A stretch of DNA of 64,000 bases from Alloascoidea africana (taxonomy: Eukaryota; Ascomycota; Alloascoideomycetes; Alloascoideales; Alloascoideaceae): contig JAKTTT010000024.1 in NCBI GenBank assembly GCA_030581615.1, positions 186,001 through 250,000 on the forward strand, given 5' to 3'. The position numbers and the translations under genes are program-made. Of this stretch, positions 29,428 through 43,222 are shown one piece after another (the first letter of the stretch is position 1; every line of letters starts with the position of its first letter). Below the pieces are notes generated by a model. It was given only the letters and a program-made list of their open reading frames with translations. It did not search any database and was not told where the DNA came from.

Positions 29428-31820
29428 AATTACAACCCTTGGCAAAATTTTTCTGCTACTAATTTTCATCATCACTACAAGAATAACTTGTTTCTGGATT
29501 AATAGGGGGGTCGTGCAATACTTAATAATGATAATAACTGCTGCTGCTGTTCCTGCTGCTATTGAGCTGGATAAACAACCTAGGAGACTGTGAAACACAT
29601 TGTGGTTTCTCCTTACGAAGATATTTCATTTTTCTTCACATCACATTCAAGGAACGTTTCAACAAGCAACAACAACAACACCCCTCGACCTTTCCCCCCC
29701 AAGAATGAATAAAGGTTATTCTCTCACTAATTTTCTTTTGCCAAATCAATCAATTACACTCGCATGCGCCATCATCATTTTTATAATGTTTTTTTAGACC
29801 CTTCTTGATTATGATTGAACGTGTTGAATAAAAACAGCCTATCCGTTCTATTCTTCTTTTTTGTTCTCGAATGCTTTGCTTTGGTGATATAATTTTCTTC
29901 CCATGTATACTGTTCTTCATGTTATTTCTTTCTTTTTTTGGCCTTTTCTATTTTTGGATGACTGAAAACTGTCACAATAAAAGCAATAGTCTTCCTTGCT
30001 GTTCAACTTTTTTAACCTGGGGCCTTTTTATGTTTGGTTGTGTCTTAACACTTTTTGTTCTTTTTTTTTTTTTTGCCCTGTGCTGTTATTCCTATTATTT
30101 GATCCTTTTGTCACATTGTGAACTTCATATTTGGTGATATTTAAAGAATTTTGTCTTTTAGTCCTGCATGTTTTCTTCACAACTCTCAAGAGACACTACA
30201 AACAAAAGTAATGCTTCACACTCTCTATATACATCCACATACTCTCCGTGTTATCTTTTGTAATAGAAAAAAAATTCATCCCCATCATTGAAGCAGAACT
30301 TGACTCTAATATAACACAAGTAATCGTATTGTATATGTGTTATCCTGCATTGTATACTGTAAATCAACCACCCGAATCTGCTGCTTTAGCTTGGCTCTCA
30401 GCCTCAGCCCCTCTTAACAGAAAAAGGCAAAACAGATCCTACACTCTTTGTAAATGAACAATTGAATGAGAGCAAGCCAGTGGGAAAATACTGGTTGCAA
30501 TTGAGTCTCAAAACATCTAACCTAGCGGGAAAAAATGAGGGGACAACTAACTATAAGCTAAAACTGTTAAGGAAGGTTTCCGGTTGCAGTCGTTTTCGCA
30601 CTAATTTTCGAATTGTGTTTTGTAAGTGCATGGCATATAAGAAAGTATCTCCAGGATAAAACTACTAGTGAAAACAACCATTTTTTTCACAATCAAGGGA
30701 GAGGGTAGAGAGTAGACCCTTAAGATGATCACTCCGATTGAACCTACCCCACAGAAAGAAAACCGTTAAATGCATTTTTTTAGAGTAGTAAATCATCATA
30801 GAATATGCCGTATAACTTCTCTCTATTCATATAGCTGTATGTTTTCTCTAAAACAAAGTCTGATGTTTTAAAACAACGCCAATCCGTTTCGAAAACATCT
30901 ATTAACAAAAACAATTTTCCTAAATGATTTGATTCCCCCTCGCTATTAATCGATTTCATAAGAGAATGTGAACAGGTGTTGTTAACTACTCAATTAAATC
31001 TTACAAACTGCTTCCGTTTTTGATGGGTCATCAGATTCCATATAGGAGTTTATAACAACCACAACTGGAAATGAAAATGAAAATGGCATTAGCTTTTTTT
31101 TTCGGATTTTAAGGAAAACACCAGGGATATGTGAACTCGCGTCATGTAAAAAGGGAAAGTTTGGTCTGTTATAATGATAAAGTTACCAATATGATAAAAG
31201 AAAAACTATTGGTTTAGTCATTACAATTCCATTTTCATAACCAGTTTATACCTTTTTCTTGGTGTTTAATAGCAAATCAGATTTTCCACCAGATTACACA
31301 ATATGAAAACATGTAGTGAAAGCCCGCTTTCTCGAATTTCACAAAACAGGAAGATTTTCCGAGATGTATTCTATCAGTTGAATTACATTTGAGAGTCGAC
31401 TGATGGAAAAAGAGCTCACATCGATATTTCTACGAATTAGTTATCAATTGGTTCTGATAAAAAGATAATTGCCCAGTCAAGATCATTCTCAATCTCTACC
31501 CTCAAGGCCTTTCTCCTGGGTTTTCAGGATGTAGAAAATATGCTCAATCTCCTGCTTGATATCAAAAAGCACTGGAAAGCAGCATGCAATTCTCAAGCCT
31601 ATTGCGCTCTTGCATTATCAAACCTATTGAACAATGGATGGACTGATAAGTCTACTACCAGTATTGGCTGGATTCGGTATTTCGAAAACATTCATAGGTT
31701 TCTTTGACACCATAACCACTTGTTGACATCACAAATTCGTATGTGATGTGATGTGATAGATAAACTGGTTCTTACTGTTCATGCAGGGTAACATTTCATC
31801 ATCTTAGAATTAGATTGTGA
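29428..31820. other. AT-rich gene-free region (left part of 10-kb gap)
   Basis: About 2.4 kb after the WSC gene. It has many T-runs and no supported gene. A stretch at about 31440-31705 (plus) stays open for about 85 codons without an initial ATG and could be an old coding relic, but no family was recognised. Confidence 0.5.
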
Positions 31821-31957
31821 TGTTGTTAACAATTAGAGAACTAGAACTAGAGGCAATCTAACGCGCTATTTAAGCTTAACAGCCCTTCGCTGTTACCCTA
31901 CCCTAACGTGCTACTCAGAGGTCACGGGATCGGCTGATCTGGACTGCCATCCAACAC
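31821..31957 (+). repeat. LTR-like segment, copy 1
   Basis: It begins TGTTG and ends CCAACA, the copia-type LTR ends. Homology with copy 2 stops right after CCAACA in both copies, which supports this as the element boundary. A leader with a possible gag start (ATG at 32005) follows. Confidence 0.6.
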
Positions 31958-34900
31958 ACCACCACAGTCCGGAGCAAGGTGATCAATCGAGCCCGACTCT
32001 GTGAATGCCGCCGCTTCACCAGTCCACGGGTTCGGGCACTGTGGATGTCCAATCCCAGCTTCACTCGCTTCCCACTAACCAGCCGCGTTCGGACAGAGCG
32101 GATACTCTGTCTCGGCTAAAACTCGGGCTTCAAGCTTCAACCACACCAACTTTTGGTTCCCCTAGAGGTGGACATTCCCGCCTAGCTTGGCGGGATTGGT
32201 GCTCCCTGCAGGAACTCCAGTTCAATCGACAACGATTCCCGTTCAAGCTGAAACTAGATCAGCTCTTGTGGAATCAACAAAAGTTTCAACAAAGAATGTC
32301 TTTCGTTCTCCGTGAGACTTGCTTTTCCTGCTAAGCTTTTAATATTTGGTGTAAGTCGGTGACTTCACATTAAGAGTCTTAGCCTCTGTTTTCTCCTTTT
32401 CACTTCTGCTTGTTTTTCTTTTGCCGGCACCACCATTTTCGGCAGCTTTCTTTCTGCTCGGCTTATTCGCATTGAAATGTTTTTCTAAAAGGTAAAAGAA
32501 CTGTATTACCGTTTTCGGTATTATTCTTTTAACAAGCTCACTTAAAGGTGCTTCTCGTCTTTTTGTCAAAAGACAGAAGGCCTTGTCAATGATCGACGTT
32601 GGTAAGTACTCACAATTTCTTATTGCTTTCATTTTTCTTCTTACTAACCGTCTTTCTTGATTGACGTTACTGTTTGACCAAAAAAAAACACCATTGATGT
32701 AAAAAAAATTGTACAAACAGTCTACGAGAGTTTATTCATTGTCGCTTCAGTTCTTTTTCTGCTGTTATGGACCTATTCGCATAATCAGTTCAACGACTTC
32801 CACTCTCCATAGTCTTTCAAGTTTCCAAAAAAAAACAACTTCCCTCGCATTTCAGGAAAGAAAAAAGATGGATTGATTAAGACTTTGTTCCTCAGAGTTC
32901 GGTGCACGCCACAGAACTATACTGCTGTTGTGAACTATCAACACAACCGGCTGCCCTTTTTGGCTCTGGATTCTTATTAGCAATTTTCCAAAAAACAAAC
33001 TTCAGTCACTTTCACAATGAAGCAAAAAAAAAATGGAAAAATACAGATCTTGTTTTCAGAGAGGGACCTTGAGCACAAGATTTCTTTATGAAATCAATGT
33101 TTGCCTTTATATTGTGCAGTCTGACCTCTCAAGATCTCATTCGGCAGTTTAAAAAACTCAAAACCACAACTTGCCCGTTGTTGACAATGTGGAAATAGAA
33201 AAAAGCACGAATGTCTTAAAAAAAAACTATTCTCTTCGTCTGTAATGACATGTATAACTTTGTATGCATATCCACTAATGGTAGGATTCTTAGGTGTCCC
33301 GCCTTAACGTAGACTCCGGTGGTAATATTTCCTGGAGGATATGACCTCGGTGATATTGTAACTTCACTCTTTGGAGAGGTTTACTGAAAATATCAGCCGT
33401 ATTTTCATTTCCGTCCACTTTATCCACCACGACTTCCTTATCCTGATGTTCCAGGAGTCGCCGTATCCTAAAATCCACAAATCTGATCCGACGGTATTCT
33501 TCTTTCCCACGACACCAATTCACCAACGCTTGGTTGTCTGTGAACAGTGGTATTGGGATTTGGAGTGGTACCACAGGGGAACCTATTGTTTCATTGACTT
33601 CGGTTACGAAATAATGAAACCCTAAGGTTTCTTTCACCAGTTCTACCATCGCATACAGTTCTGCTTCAGATGAACTGAGCGCTGTTAGTGATTGAACTGC
33701 TGATGACCAGTGAATGGTATCACCACCAAATCGTAGAATATAACCCGACGTACTTCTCAGATCGGAAGACGAAGGAGCCTAATTCGCGTCACTTTCTCCC
33801 CATAATTGGAGTTTGTTTCCTTTCGGATCACAAGAACTCCTAGAGTATAGTAACTTGAAATATCGTGTATGATATAAGTATCTCAACACTTGTAGCGCCG
33901 TATCCCAGTGTTTCTTGCCTGGTTTATTCATATATCTAGTTAAACAACCTACACTGTAGGCCACGTCCGGACGTGTGCATCTTGCTATATGAATTAAACC
34001 ACCCACGAGGGATCTGTAAGGATACAGTTCTACCTCCAGAGCTTCAAGTTTGTCTTTTGGTAAGTCTTCATCTTTAAAATAGAAGTCATTCATCGGAACT
34101 GAATGGCGGCCCACATATTGTGAGCCTGGCTTTCCAGCTTTTCTTTGGGTTCTGGATCTAATCTCCCCTTTGGGAGTTATATCTCTTTTTATTTGAAACA
34201 ACTTGGCCAGACTTTCAATATATATTGTCTGGTCTATTGCACAAGTTCCGTGATCGTAATCCATGTCAATATGTAAGCCTAGAAACTTCTTGACAGGACC
34301 TAAATCACTTAGTTCAAAACGTTCTTGTATCACGTTCGCGATATCGTTTAACGTATTCTCTTGTTTACTTAGAAGAAGCATATCGTCAACATATATAATT
34401 GCGATAGTATAATCACTATTGTTTCTTCCTTTTAACACATATACGCTAGGACTTGAAGTAAGTCTTTGGAAACCTTTCGACATTAATTATGTCATCAGTG
34501 TTTCATTCCACCTTTTTGGCGATGACTTTAAGCCATATAAAGACTTATTAAGTTTCCACACTTTTGCTTTTCGATCCTTTCCAAATCCTAATGGTTCTTC
34601 AACGTAGATTTTTTCATTTTCTGGAATTTCAGCATATGAAAAGGCATTTTTCACATCTAAATGTTTCGTATGAAGTCCATATTTTGTAGCTAATGACAGT
34701 GCAAATCTAATGAACTCATAGCGTGCTACCGGAGCAAATACAGATATTGGATCTGTCTTTTCTCTGCTTCCATCCGCCACAAGTCTAGCCTTAAATCTCT
34801 CTATATTTCCCATAGCATCAGTTTTCGTAGTATAGACCCATTGTGATCTTAATAATACCTGGTTACTTGGTCGAGGGACTTCTTGGAATACTTCTCGAGC

Positions 34901-36080
34901 TTTCAGCTTCGAGTACTCTTCTTCCATGGCCATTTTCCACTGTTTAGCCTCTGTACTTCGCACCGCTTGATCAAAATTATTTGGTACCTGCAATAACTCA
35001 TTATACTTCTTTATGAAGCTTGGGTCCACATCAACAGCGCGACAAGAAAAGTAACTATCTATTAAAGGTGGAGGACCTTGTAGATAGTTTTGGACTATTT
35101 GATCGGTAGTTAGATTATGATCTGGTCTTTTTGCCAGATTCTGAACTTTCCTAATCAAAGTCTTCGATTTTCTTTTTCCTTTCCCTGTTTGTACAGGTTG
35201 AGTTTGGATTTTCTGGTTAATCCTTCGAACCATGCTCGGTATATTTGCTTTGCAAATATCCAAACTACCGTCGGATTTGAACCATGAATCCATTGACTCA
35301 TTATCTACTCCTATTCTTCTAGTGTTCAAAGTATCTTTTTCGATATCTTTCCTAGAATCAAAGGTTATGGGAATATTTATTGTGGGATCTTCCTTAGAAG
35401 GTCGCCCACTGCTCTTATAGATTGTTTCTTCGTATGGAGTATCTCTATACGAAGCCAATGTTTTTAAGTTTACTGCTACTGCTTGGATGCTTACTTCCAA
35501 CGTTGGAGTTTCTCCATACATCAGATAGTCGTTCCAATTTATATCGCGACTTAAAATTATTTTCCCATTTTCCCATTTTCTATATCTAGTAGGAGATGTC
35601 CTGAAGCTGCCTCAGCCATACCAAGGTACACAGCTTTCCTACCAGGACTGTCTAACTTAGACATAGGACGTTTTTGAGACTGTTTTTCCTCAACGTCTGT
35701 TTGAACATTTTTCACGTTCGTGTTCAGGATTTTGTACACGCATAAGCTCCCAAACGTATGGCACTTTTTCATGCCAAACGGAATCTTATGTTCAAAGAAC
35801 ATTTGTTCCGGTGACTGGCTCGCACTATTTGGGGACAGGAGCTTATTCTTAACATGTACTACCTGTGCGGCAGCAAAAGACCAAAACTCTCTAGGAAGTT
35901 TACAGGAATTGAGAACTGTCCTTGTTAAGGAAGTGACGGTTCGGTTTTGACGTTCTACTCGGCCATTGCTCTGAGAGCTATAACCCGTAGTCGTCTTCGC
36001 CAGAATCCCCCGTTCCTTATAGAAGGTTTTCAGTTTAGAATTAACAAATTCTCCACCTCTGTCAGTAAAGATTTGTTTTA

Positions 36081-36893
36081 TTCTCTTCCCCGTTTGCCTC
36101 TCAGCGAACTTGACAAACTCAATTATCGCTCCTGAAGCATGGTATTTTCTGGACAGGAATTTTATTCAAATGAATCCACTGTAATTATCTATGACTAGCA
36201 AGAAATATCGATGGCCATAAATGTCAGCAGGTTCAATTGGTCCACATAAGTCCATCTGAACGTTTTCTAATGTTTTAGATGCTTTTTTGTGTTCCATGCT
36301 AGGAAACGGTCTTCTTACCATTTTGTTTTCCTGGCATTCTGAACAGTGAATGTTCTGGAATTTATCTACAGAACTTTTCAAGCATTTCGAGTTTATAGAT
36401 CTGTTTATAAGGTCCACACTAAAATGAGCCATTCTTTTATGATAAAGATGTTGACTATTCAATTTTAGTAGTGTGTTTTTGACCTCGTCGTTTATGAAAA
36501 AGTAGCTGAATCAATCCAAAGTTACTCCAATATAAACGACGAGGTGAAAAACACACTACTAAAATTGAATAGTCAACATCTTTATCATAAAAGAATGGCT
36601 CATTTTAGTGTGGACCTTATAAACAGATCTATAAACTCGAAATGCTTGAAAAGTTCTGTAGATAAATTCCAGAACATTCACTGTTCAGAATGCCAGGAAA
36701 ACAAAATGGTAAGAAAACCGTTTCCTAGCATAGAACATAAAAAAGCATCTCAAGTATTAGAAAACGTTCAGATGGACTTATGTAGATAGTTACAGTGGAT
36801 TCATTTGGATAAAATTCCTGTCCAGAAAAGACCATGCTTCAGGAGCGATAATTGAGTTTGTCAAGTTCGCTGAGAGGCAAACGGGGAACAGAA
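36081..36893. repeat. Fold-back inverted repeat inside the copia fossil
   Basis: Left arm at about 36081-36494 and right arm at about 36532-36893, separated by a 37-nt spacer. The arms carry the same GAG-pre-integrase region in opposite orientation, including the block HLYHKRMAHFS. A transcript across it could form a hairpin of several hundred bases. Confidence 0.88.
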
Positions 36894-36894
36894 T

Positions 36895-36976
36895 GCTATA
36901 CAGCCCTCGCTGTTACCCTGCCCTCACGTGCTACTCAGAGGTCACGGGATCAGCTGATCTGGACTGCCATCCAACA
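36895..36976 (+). repeat. LTR-like segment, copy 2 (partial)
   Basis: It matches the last part of copy 1 (shared CTACTCAGAGGTCACGGGAT and CCATCCAACA) in the same orientation. A diverged leader and possible gag start follow (about 36977-37060). Confidence 0.75.
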
Positions 36977-37060
36977 GAAAGAATTCAGAGATGGATTTTT
37001 CCATCCAAGATAAGCAGACCGTAAACAAGACACATGAATGCCTCAAACCCCATGGAGTTC

Positions 37061-39791
37061 AGGCACTGCAATGACCTGCTTGAAAAATTTCTGGCTTTAC
37101 TTCAAAATTAAGCTTGGAGAATGTTCGAAGCCACCTTCTGGAATCATCTAACCTTAAACACTAATTGGAAAACAAGTTTTAAATATTTTTGACAGAAGTT
37201 AATGAAAAAAACCGATCAGGGATAATTGATACTGTTTAGGGAATTGCTAAGTACTTGGATTAATACAGAAGACTCGGAAAAGAAGTATCATAAACGCTTT
37301 TTTTCATCACGTTCTTATGTCTTTAATTAATCAGATAGTATAGAATATTTACCTATTTGTAGTAAAAATAAAATAGGCATATTTCTATAGTTCACCGGTG
37401 ACATCTGCAAAGCCATTTTTTTCCCCCCGAGTATTTGTCCATTCCCAACCGAACAGTATCCATAACGTATTTGACTACTCACTAGTTAACTTTATAATGG
37501 TTAGCAAATTACTAACCGTGTTATCAAATCTGTTTTCCAATGAGATTCTATGCAAACGTCATAGGATAAAACAAATGAAATTAAAAACTTGTAATGTAGC
37601 CTCGTTATTGGTTGAGAAAGACCAGAGAAGAACGGAATAATGGGTCTTATAAGGGTCCATCAAAGCGTCTTACAGATTGATACTAAAGATTACAACAAAC
37701 CTAACGAAACCATTATAATTTCTAAAATGATTGGTTTTTTTCCTGAGAGGTTGTGGCTTTTGCCAAGTCGAAAAAGTTAACTTGGGTGTATTGTTTACGG
37801 ATGAGTAGTGAACTACGTTGTGCATTATAACCAGGCGCCACAACTTTTGTAGTTCGGAAAAACCCGCCTTTACATAGTCACGATTACAGATGGACAATAC
37901 AAGTACCTCTGACTAATTTTTATCCAGGAAAAAGTAGATGTGCGGGTATGGAAATGAAGTTACTGTAGTGAAGGACACACTACATAAATTAGGCAATTGG
38001 TAAATATCGGCTGAAAAAGCTCGGCGTTCGTTAACACAACTTTTGAATGCAATGATCATCGAAGGAATGGCCAATTGCTCATAATACTTTTTGAAAGGAA
38101 CAGTTATCCGAGAGAGCAATAAGATTGATTTCTTGAATCATCCTCAGCGGCACAATTTTACCGCGATAGTCGACATTGAATTTGCATAGGAGTTCCTCAA
38201 ACCCTTCTATATATCATCCAAATTTGGGCCAGTTTTAAGTTATCGCTCAGAGAATTATGTTATTTGGCGTTTCTTGGAATACTCCGATTAGTTGGCACTT
38301 CTAATCTTCTAGAAAGGCACATTCACAGCCAGTCGTAAAGATGTTTTTGCAAAATGGCACTGCTTTAACCGTATACATTTAAGGCTCTATTCTTAAGGTA
38401 AGATATGCAGGATGCTTCATCTGGTCGGATAAATCTTAACATTCTATACTCTATCAATCACTGCAGCCCTATTGTTTCTCTCTTTAATGGATCGTAAGTG
38501 CGAGAAAGCGTCAATACATATAGTATCTGTATCCCACAGAAGTGCAGATATGGATTAATCGATAGAGGTTAAATCATACATTCGGTTTGTTCCAGTTTTC
38601 TTTTTGTGTGTCCCTACATACAAGAATACTACTGTAAAGTCGTCACAGTTTCGATAAGTTTTCTATTTAAAGGTTTGAATGGCGTGCATTTGTTCAATGC
38701 CATGGTCTCAGGTTCCTCTAAAAACACAGCTTGCCAATTCTGATTATTAGAGTATTCCTCGCATACTTCAGTTCAATTTAGGCAAACGATTGCCCTTTAA
38801 AGATTTTGTGTTTCTATTTTGGTGATTGATAAAACCCTGAATATGTGCCCAATTGTTCAAACTATTTCTCTTTACACAAATAGACAAGAATTGTGAAAAT
38901 GCTATACTGACCGTTGTGGGATAGCTACATGAAAAATAACGATAAAAAACTACAACTGTCAAGCATAATTGGACGTACAGCTTTTCAGGCGGGTTAAACA
39001 ATGTCACTTTGGGACTTTTGTAAAGGTGTAAATATAGCTTCATGACCATTCTTGTTTGTAGGCTTTGGTTGAAATAATAAGCGTCCTCGCGGCTCATGAA
39101 GAAATGCCGTTCTCCCACATAAAGATCAGTCTCAGGAAAGCCTAGCAATGCACGGTTCCTTTCAAACAGGCAAAACTTTAACAATGCTTAGGTTTATAGT
39201 TTCCGAGGAACAATTCTTGTCCCTGATATGTTCTTTATCAAGTGAAAAATGAGCATGACTTTTGTTGATGGCCCTTTTCCACTGTACACGTCCCTTTTTT
39301 TCCCTTTCCTTTTGGTGTTCCTACCATACAGAAGCAATGCTTGATACCAAAGACCATTGATAAATATTTACCCGAGCAATTCAACCGATTATTTCTTTCC
39401 CAGCAGTGTTTCTTGCACCAACATTCTTGTACTTTGGGCTGTACCATAGCTGGCCGTCCCTGGCTGCACCAGGCATGACATAATTCCACGCACTGGTGCG
39501 CACGTACGCCTTTTCAGAAGCGTACATTTATTTAGTCTCTCTAGCTAGTGTATTTGTGTCTGACAGACAGAACGACTCCGTCTCCTCTGATTTTACTGGC
39601 TTTTTCTCCAGCTCTGAAATATCCTCCCTCCTATCTTATATCAAACACGTCTACCCCCATAGGTCGGCAATGCGTTCGATTGAAATTTAAACATCTCTGC
39701 TGCTGATATCATATTCAGGTTCGGGTCCTCATTCCTACTCCCCTATCTTTAGTAAAATCCTTCTACCCCCACATAAACAGTCGAATCTACA
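37061..39791. other. AT-rich gene-free region (right part of 10-kb gap)
   Basis: About 2.7 kb with no supported gene. Minus-strand frames at 38768-39184 and 39238-39489 were inspected and show no known domain. The last part (about 39500-39790) is CT-rich and is probably the BUD2 promoter. Confidence 0.5.
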
Positions 39792-42700
39792 ATGCTGGTA
39801 CCGTCCGTGCTGGATAGGAGGGCGATGAGAGCGCAGATGACGAAGAAGCGAGGCCTGTGCGAGGGAAACGCCAGTTGGCGTTATTCGGGCCCTGATACTA
39901 TATGGAAAAAGTACGTGTTTCTTTTTTTTTCAACAGTGTTGACTAGGCTCCCACTAACCATGTGAAATGGTATCTCTGTCCAGTGAATTTCTCTCAATTC
40001 TTGCAGATGGCCAGTTGGTAAGCAGCGAGAGTGAGATGAAAAACTGCCTCATAAAACAACTCCAAGGTGCTACAATCACATTGAAGCAATCTCAGCTGGA
40101 GATAACAATTTCCCCTAGGCCTTCTGACCCACCCTCCAACCCAATTTGCATTAGGTTCCCTTCAAAAGACGATTTTAGAGACTGGTCCGCATCCCTTGCA
40201 CTCTGGTCCTACGTTTTACCCAGCGGAATTGAAAGCAAGTGGGTGTTTGGTAATTTTTGCAAGGTATCGAATGACCCAAGATTCAAGAACGAAACCAACA
40301 GCAGTAATACCCCTCGTTCAACAGTCAACAATCTTCTCATTTGTGACCTCAAGGTATTTGGCTTCCTGCCTTCCAATTTCAAAGGAAGCCGCTTGATGGA
40401 TGGACCTCATGCCTCTTACTATTCCCAAACAGAACATGAGTGTTGGTTCTCAGCACTTGGTGTCTTAAAAAGCGATGGAACTTTGGATCTAATTAACAAA
40501 CTGGATGGGTCGCTCATTTACTCTATTAAAGTTTCACTTTTACTTCGAAAAGAGATTCGAGAAGTTCACCACTCTGTCTTTCAGGATTCAAATATTCTAT
40601 ACTTGGGAATTATACCTGAGCTGAGAAATTCTTATATCGATCAACACGTTCGAATGCAGGTCAACCCATGTGAAAACCTGTTTTCGAGTTTGACCAAAGA
40701 GGCCAATGGCATTCAACAGCGAATACTTTTGAAATTTCCTTACCGAATAGATTTGGAAGATTGGTGCGTTTCTCTTTACTCGCTAGCTAAACCCGAGAGG
40801 TATCTGTACAGTTTACTAGAACAGGACAAGTCCATGTGTATCTTTGACACGATACGAATAGACGTCTCTGAAGCAAGAGTAACTCACAAGCATGATTTCT
40901 CAGCTAGCAAAGACGCCAAAAACGGCACAGGCTACTATATCGAAGTGAGGATATGGGACAAGCTATGGGCCAGAACGGCAATTGTCGAGCCAAGCAAGGA
41001 GCCATTTTGGGGAGAAACTTTCCAGTTTAATCGACTTCCTATATGCACCAAATGGGTTACGTTGATAATGAAAAAGACCGTTGTACACAAAGCATACAAT
41101 TTCCAAGATATCCCCGTGGCCAGACTCAACCTGTATCGGAAAGACTATTTCACCATGGTGGGCAGTGCCGAGCAAAGGAAGACGATGGAGATTCTTCCTG
41201 GCGAAACCGATTTTTACGAAAGCATCCAACTCTCCATCAAAATCAATTATCGGAACAACAAGGTACTTCGCTCGCAATACTATGTCGACCTTGAGAACTC
41301 TTTAAAAACATCATCTTGCAAAGAAATAGTCGAATGCTGTAATGCACAAGTTTCTGACATGAGTGAAGAAGATATCACCTTACTTTTGGATGTGTTTCTA
41401 TCCGTAAACAGAGAGCGGGAATGGATGGAATCATTGATAAAATTTGAAATCGAAAAGCTGAAATCTCGACAAGATTCTTCACTAGAGTCGACCTCTATCA
41501 ATTTCTATACTACACTTTTCAGAGGCAATACTTTCATAAGCAGATCCCTTGATGTTTACAATAGACGTTACGGCCAGGAGTACCTTGAGAGAGTTGTTGG
41601 ACCGTTTGTAAAGCGAGTGGTTGAGGAAGAGGCTGATTGTGAGATTGACCCAGCGAGATTAAGGAACTTCAAAACCAACAACCTTCATAAAAACTTGATG
41701 ATTGAGTGGAATCAAAAAAGATTGACACTATATGTAAATGATATGTGGAGAGTGATCAAGAGTACAAGTCAAGACATGCCTAATGAAATCAAATCAGTCC
41801 TTCGAATACTTCGAAACGAACTTAAAAACATTCCTAGCACTAACAAATATGAACAGGATAAGATGATCTATAACTGCCTTACAGGATTTGTGTTTCTCCG
41901 TCTCTTTTGTCCTGCAATTTTGAACCCCAAACTATTTCATCTAACCAAGGGTCATCAAACTGGTAAAGTGAAGAGAACGCTGACATTAATTTCAAAAGTA
42001 CTGCTTGGATTTTCGAATAGAACCCAATTTGGTGTTAAGGAACCATGGATGATGCCAATGAACAAGTTTCTTGTTGGCAATGAAAAGGAGCTCATAGACT
42101 ACCTAGATAGAATAACGGGTGAAGCAGCTGATGACTCCAAACCAACTCTCCTTCTAAGCACAGAAATTGACCGACCTGAGCTCAATATCAATGAAAATGT
42201 TATTAATGATTTACCTCTCAGCAATATGCTAATTGACAAATATGCTTGTCTTTCTAGGTTCGCATACCTCATGTCTCCAACTCAAAAACCCAACAAGATT
42301 GAGATTGGGAAGTCGCTATACACCCCTAGCGCATTTAACAGCAGCACAAGCATAAACGATTCTGTTTCGTATTCAAGCGCACCTCATGAGGATGTTGCTA
42401 ATTCTTCATCTTTTGCCGAATCTCAGTTTGGTAACTACGAGTTTGGAAAGTCAAAGTCGAAAGAAGTTCTTGATGCATTTTGCGGTAGTGAAAGTTCAGA
42501 ATCCCTTACAAAACATCCGAGAATGTCTTCCACGTCGGTAGAAAAACTAAGGTCTAATGCAACTGATATAATAGGAACCGCCCCCACAACCAACATGATA
42601 CTTATATATGCTCAAATGGTTTGCAACAATATAGACTCCATCTACGCAGACATTTCACAGCCTACATATCTGAGTGATCTAGCAATCGACAGCGAGTGGG

Positions 42701-42891
42701 AGGAGATGATAAAGGATGTGATCAATGATTTTTTCATTGACCCGCAAGGAGTAATCAGATTTTCTAAAAGAGTTGCAATAAGTTCTAGCCACAACTCTAC
42801 AGATAAGAAATCGAAAAGTTCCAAGTCGCCTTTTGGAAAAGGTTTTCTTGGTAAGCCGAGAAAACGAAACCCATCTGTAGCAAAAGCCTGA
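39792..42891 (+). CDS. BUD2: Rsr1/Bud1 GTPase-activating protein Bud2, two exons
   Basis: Bud2 is the GAP for the Ras-like GTPase Rsr1 and directs bud-site selection. Exons are 39792-39910 and 39984-42891, giving 1008 residues. The intron (73 nt) has donor GTACGT, branch CACTAAC at 39952-39958 and acceptor CCAG, and it yields TIWKNEFLSILADGQLVSSES. The order is a PH-like N-terminal region, a C2 domain at about 300-430 (YYIEVRIWDKLWARTAIVEP), then a RasGAP domain at about 500-760. The RasGAP domain has the arginine-finger loop LFRGNTFISRSLDVY and the signature VFLRLFCPAILNP. The tail is Ser/Lys-rich. The second exon alone starts with an ATG inside the intron (39967), so the upstream exon is easily missed. 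S. cerevisiae Bud2 has 1104 residues. Confidence 0.9.
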
Positions 42892-43222
42892 GCTACAATC
42901 TGCTACTTGTACCGTTGCATTTTTTTTTTTGTTTAGCTAGCCTTTTTCATCTTCTTTGCATACAAGTGTATTGTATAATGAGGCATCAATAAAGTGAGCC
43001 ATTATCTGTTAGCATTAATCAAGGAAGAGCTTCTTCTCTTTATCTATTTGACAACTGGATTTCTGTGTTGTAACCCAGGATGCTCCATTTTGAAATGTGT
43101 TTCCAGACCTCCCATTGGGTATTTAGTGATAGTCAGGGTAGCTGACTTGATCCAACTCTGCAGAAGCTCCTGATATAAGATGCAATCCGTTTTCTGCTTA
43201 GTGGTAGTTTTGATTTTCCGTA

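Larger units (their letters stand above)
31821..37060. mobile_element. Broken Ty1/copia LTR retrotransposon cluster (fossil)
   Basis: A rearranged copia-type fossil of about 5.2 kb. A plus-strand LTR-like segment with leader and possible gag start lies at about 31821-32335. Pol remains lie on the minus strand at about 33290-36480: RNase H (about 33290-33650), reverse transcriptase (about 33780-35000, with YVDDMLL), integrase portions (about 35560-36165), and a GAG-pre-integrase zinc region (about 36166-36470). A further inverted copy of that zinc region lies on the plus strand (about 36532-36893), followed by a second LTR-like segment and leader (about 36895-37060). It is clearly broken, with several disruptions and a mixed orientation. 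The protein blocks are still easy to recognise, so it may be moderately young. Confidence 0.85.

Noticed and set aside
32339-32716. Lys-rich minus-strand frame in the retroelement region
   Set aside because: It could be part of the fossil, but no family was recognised, so it is not called as a host gene.
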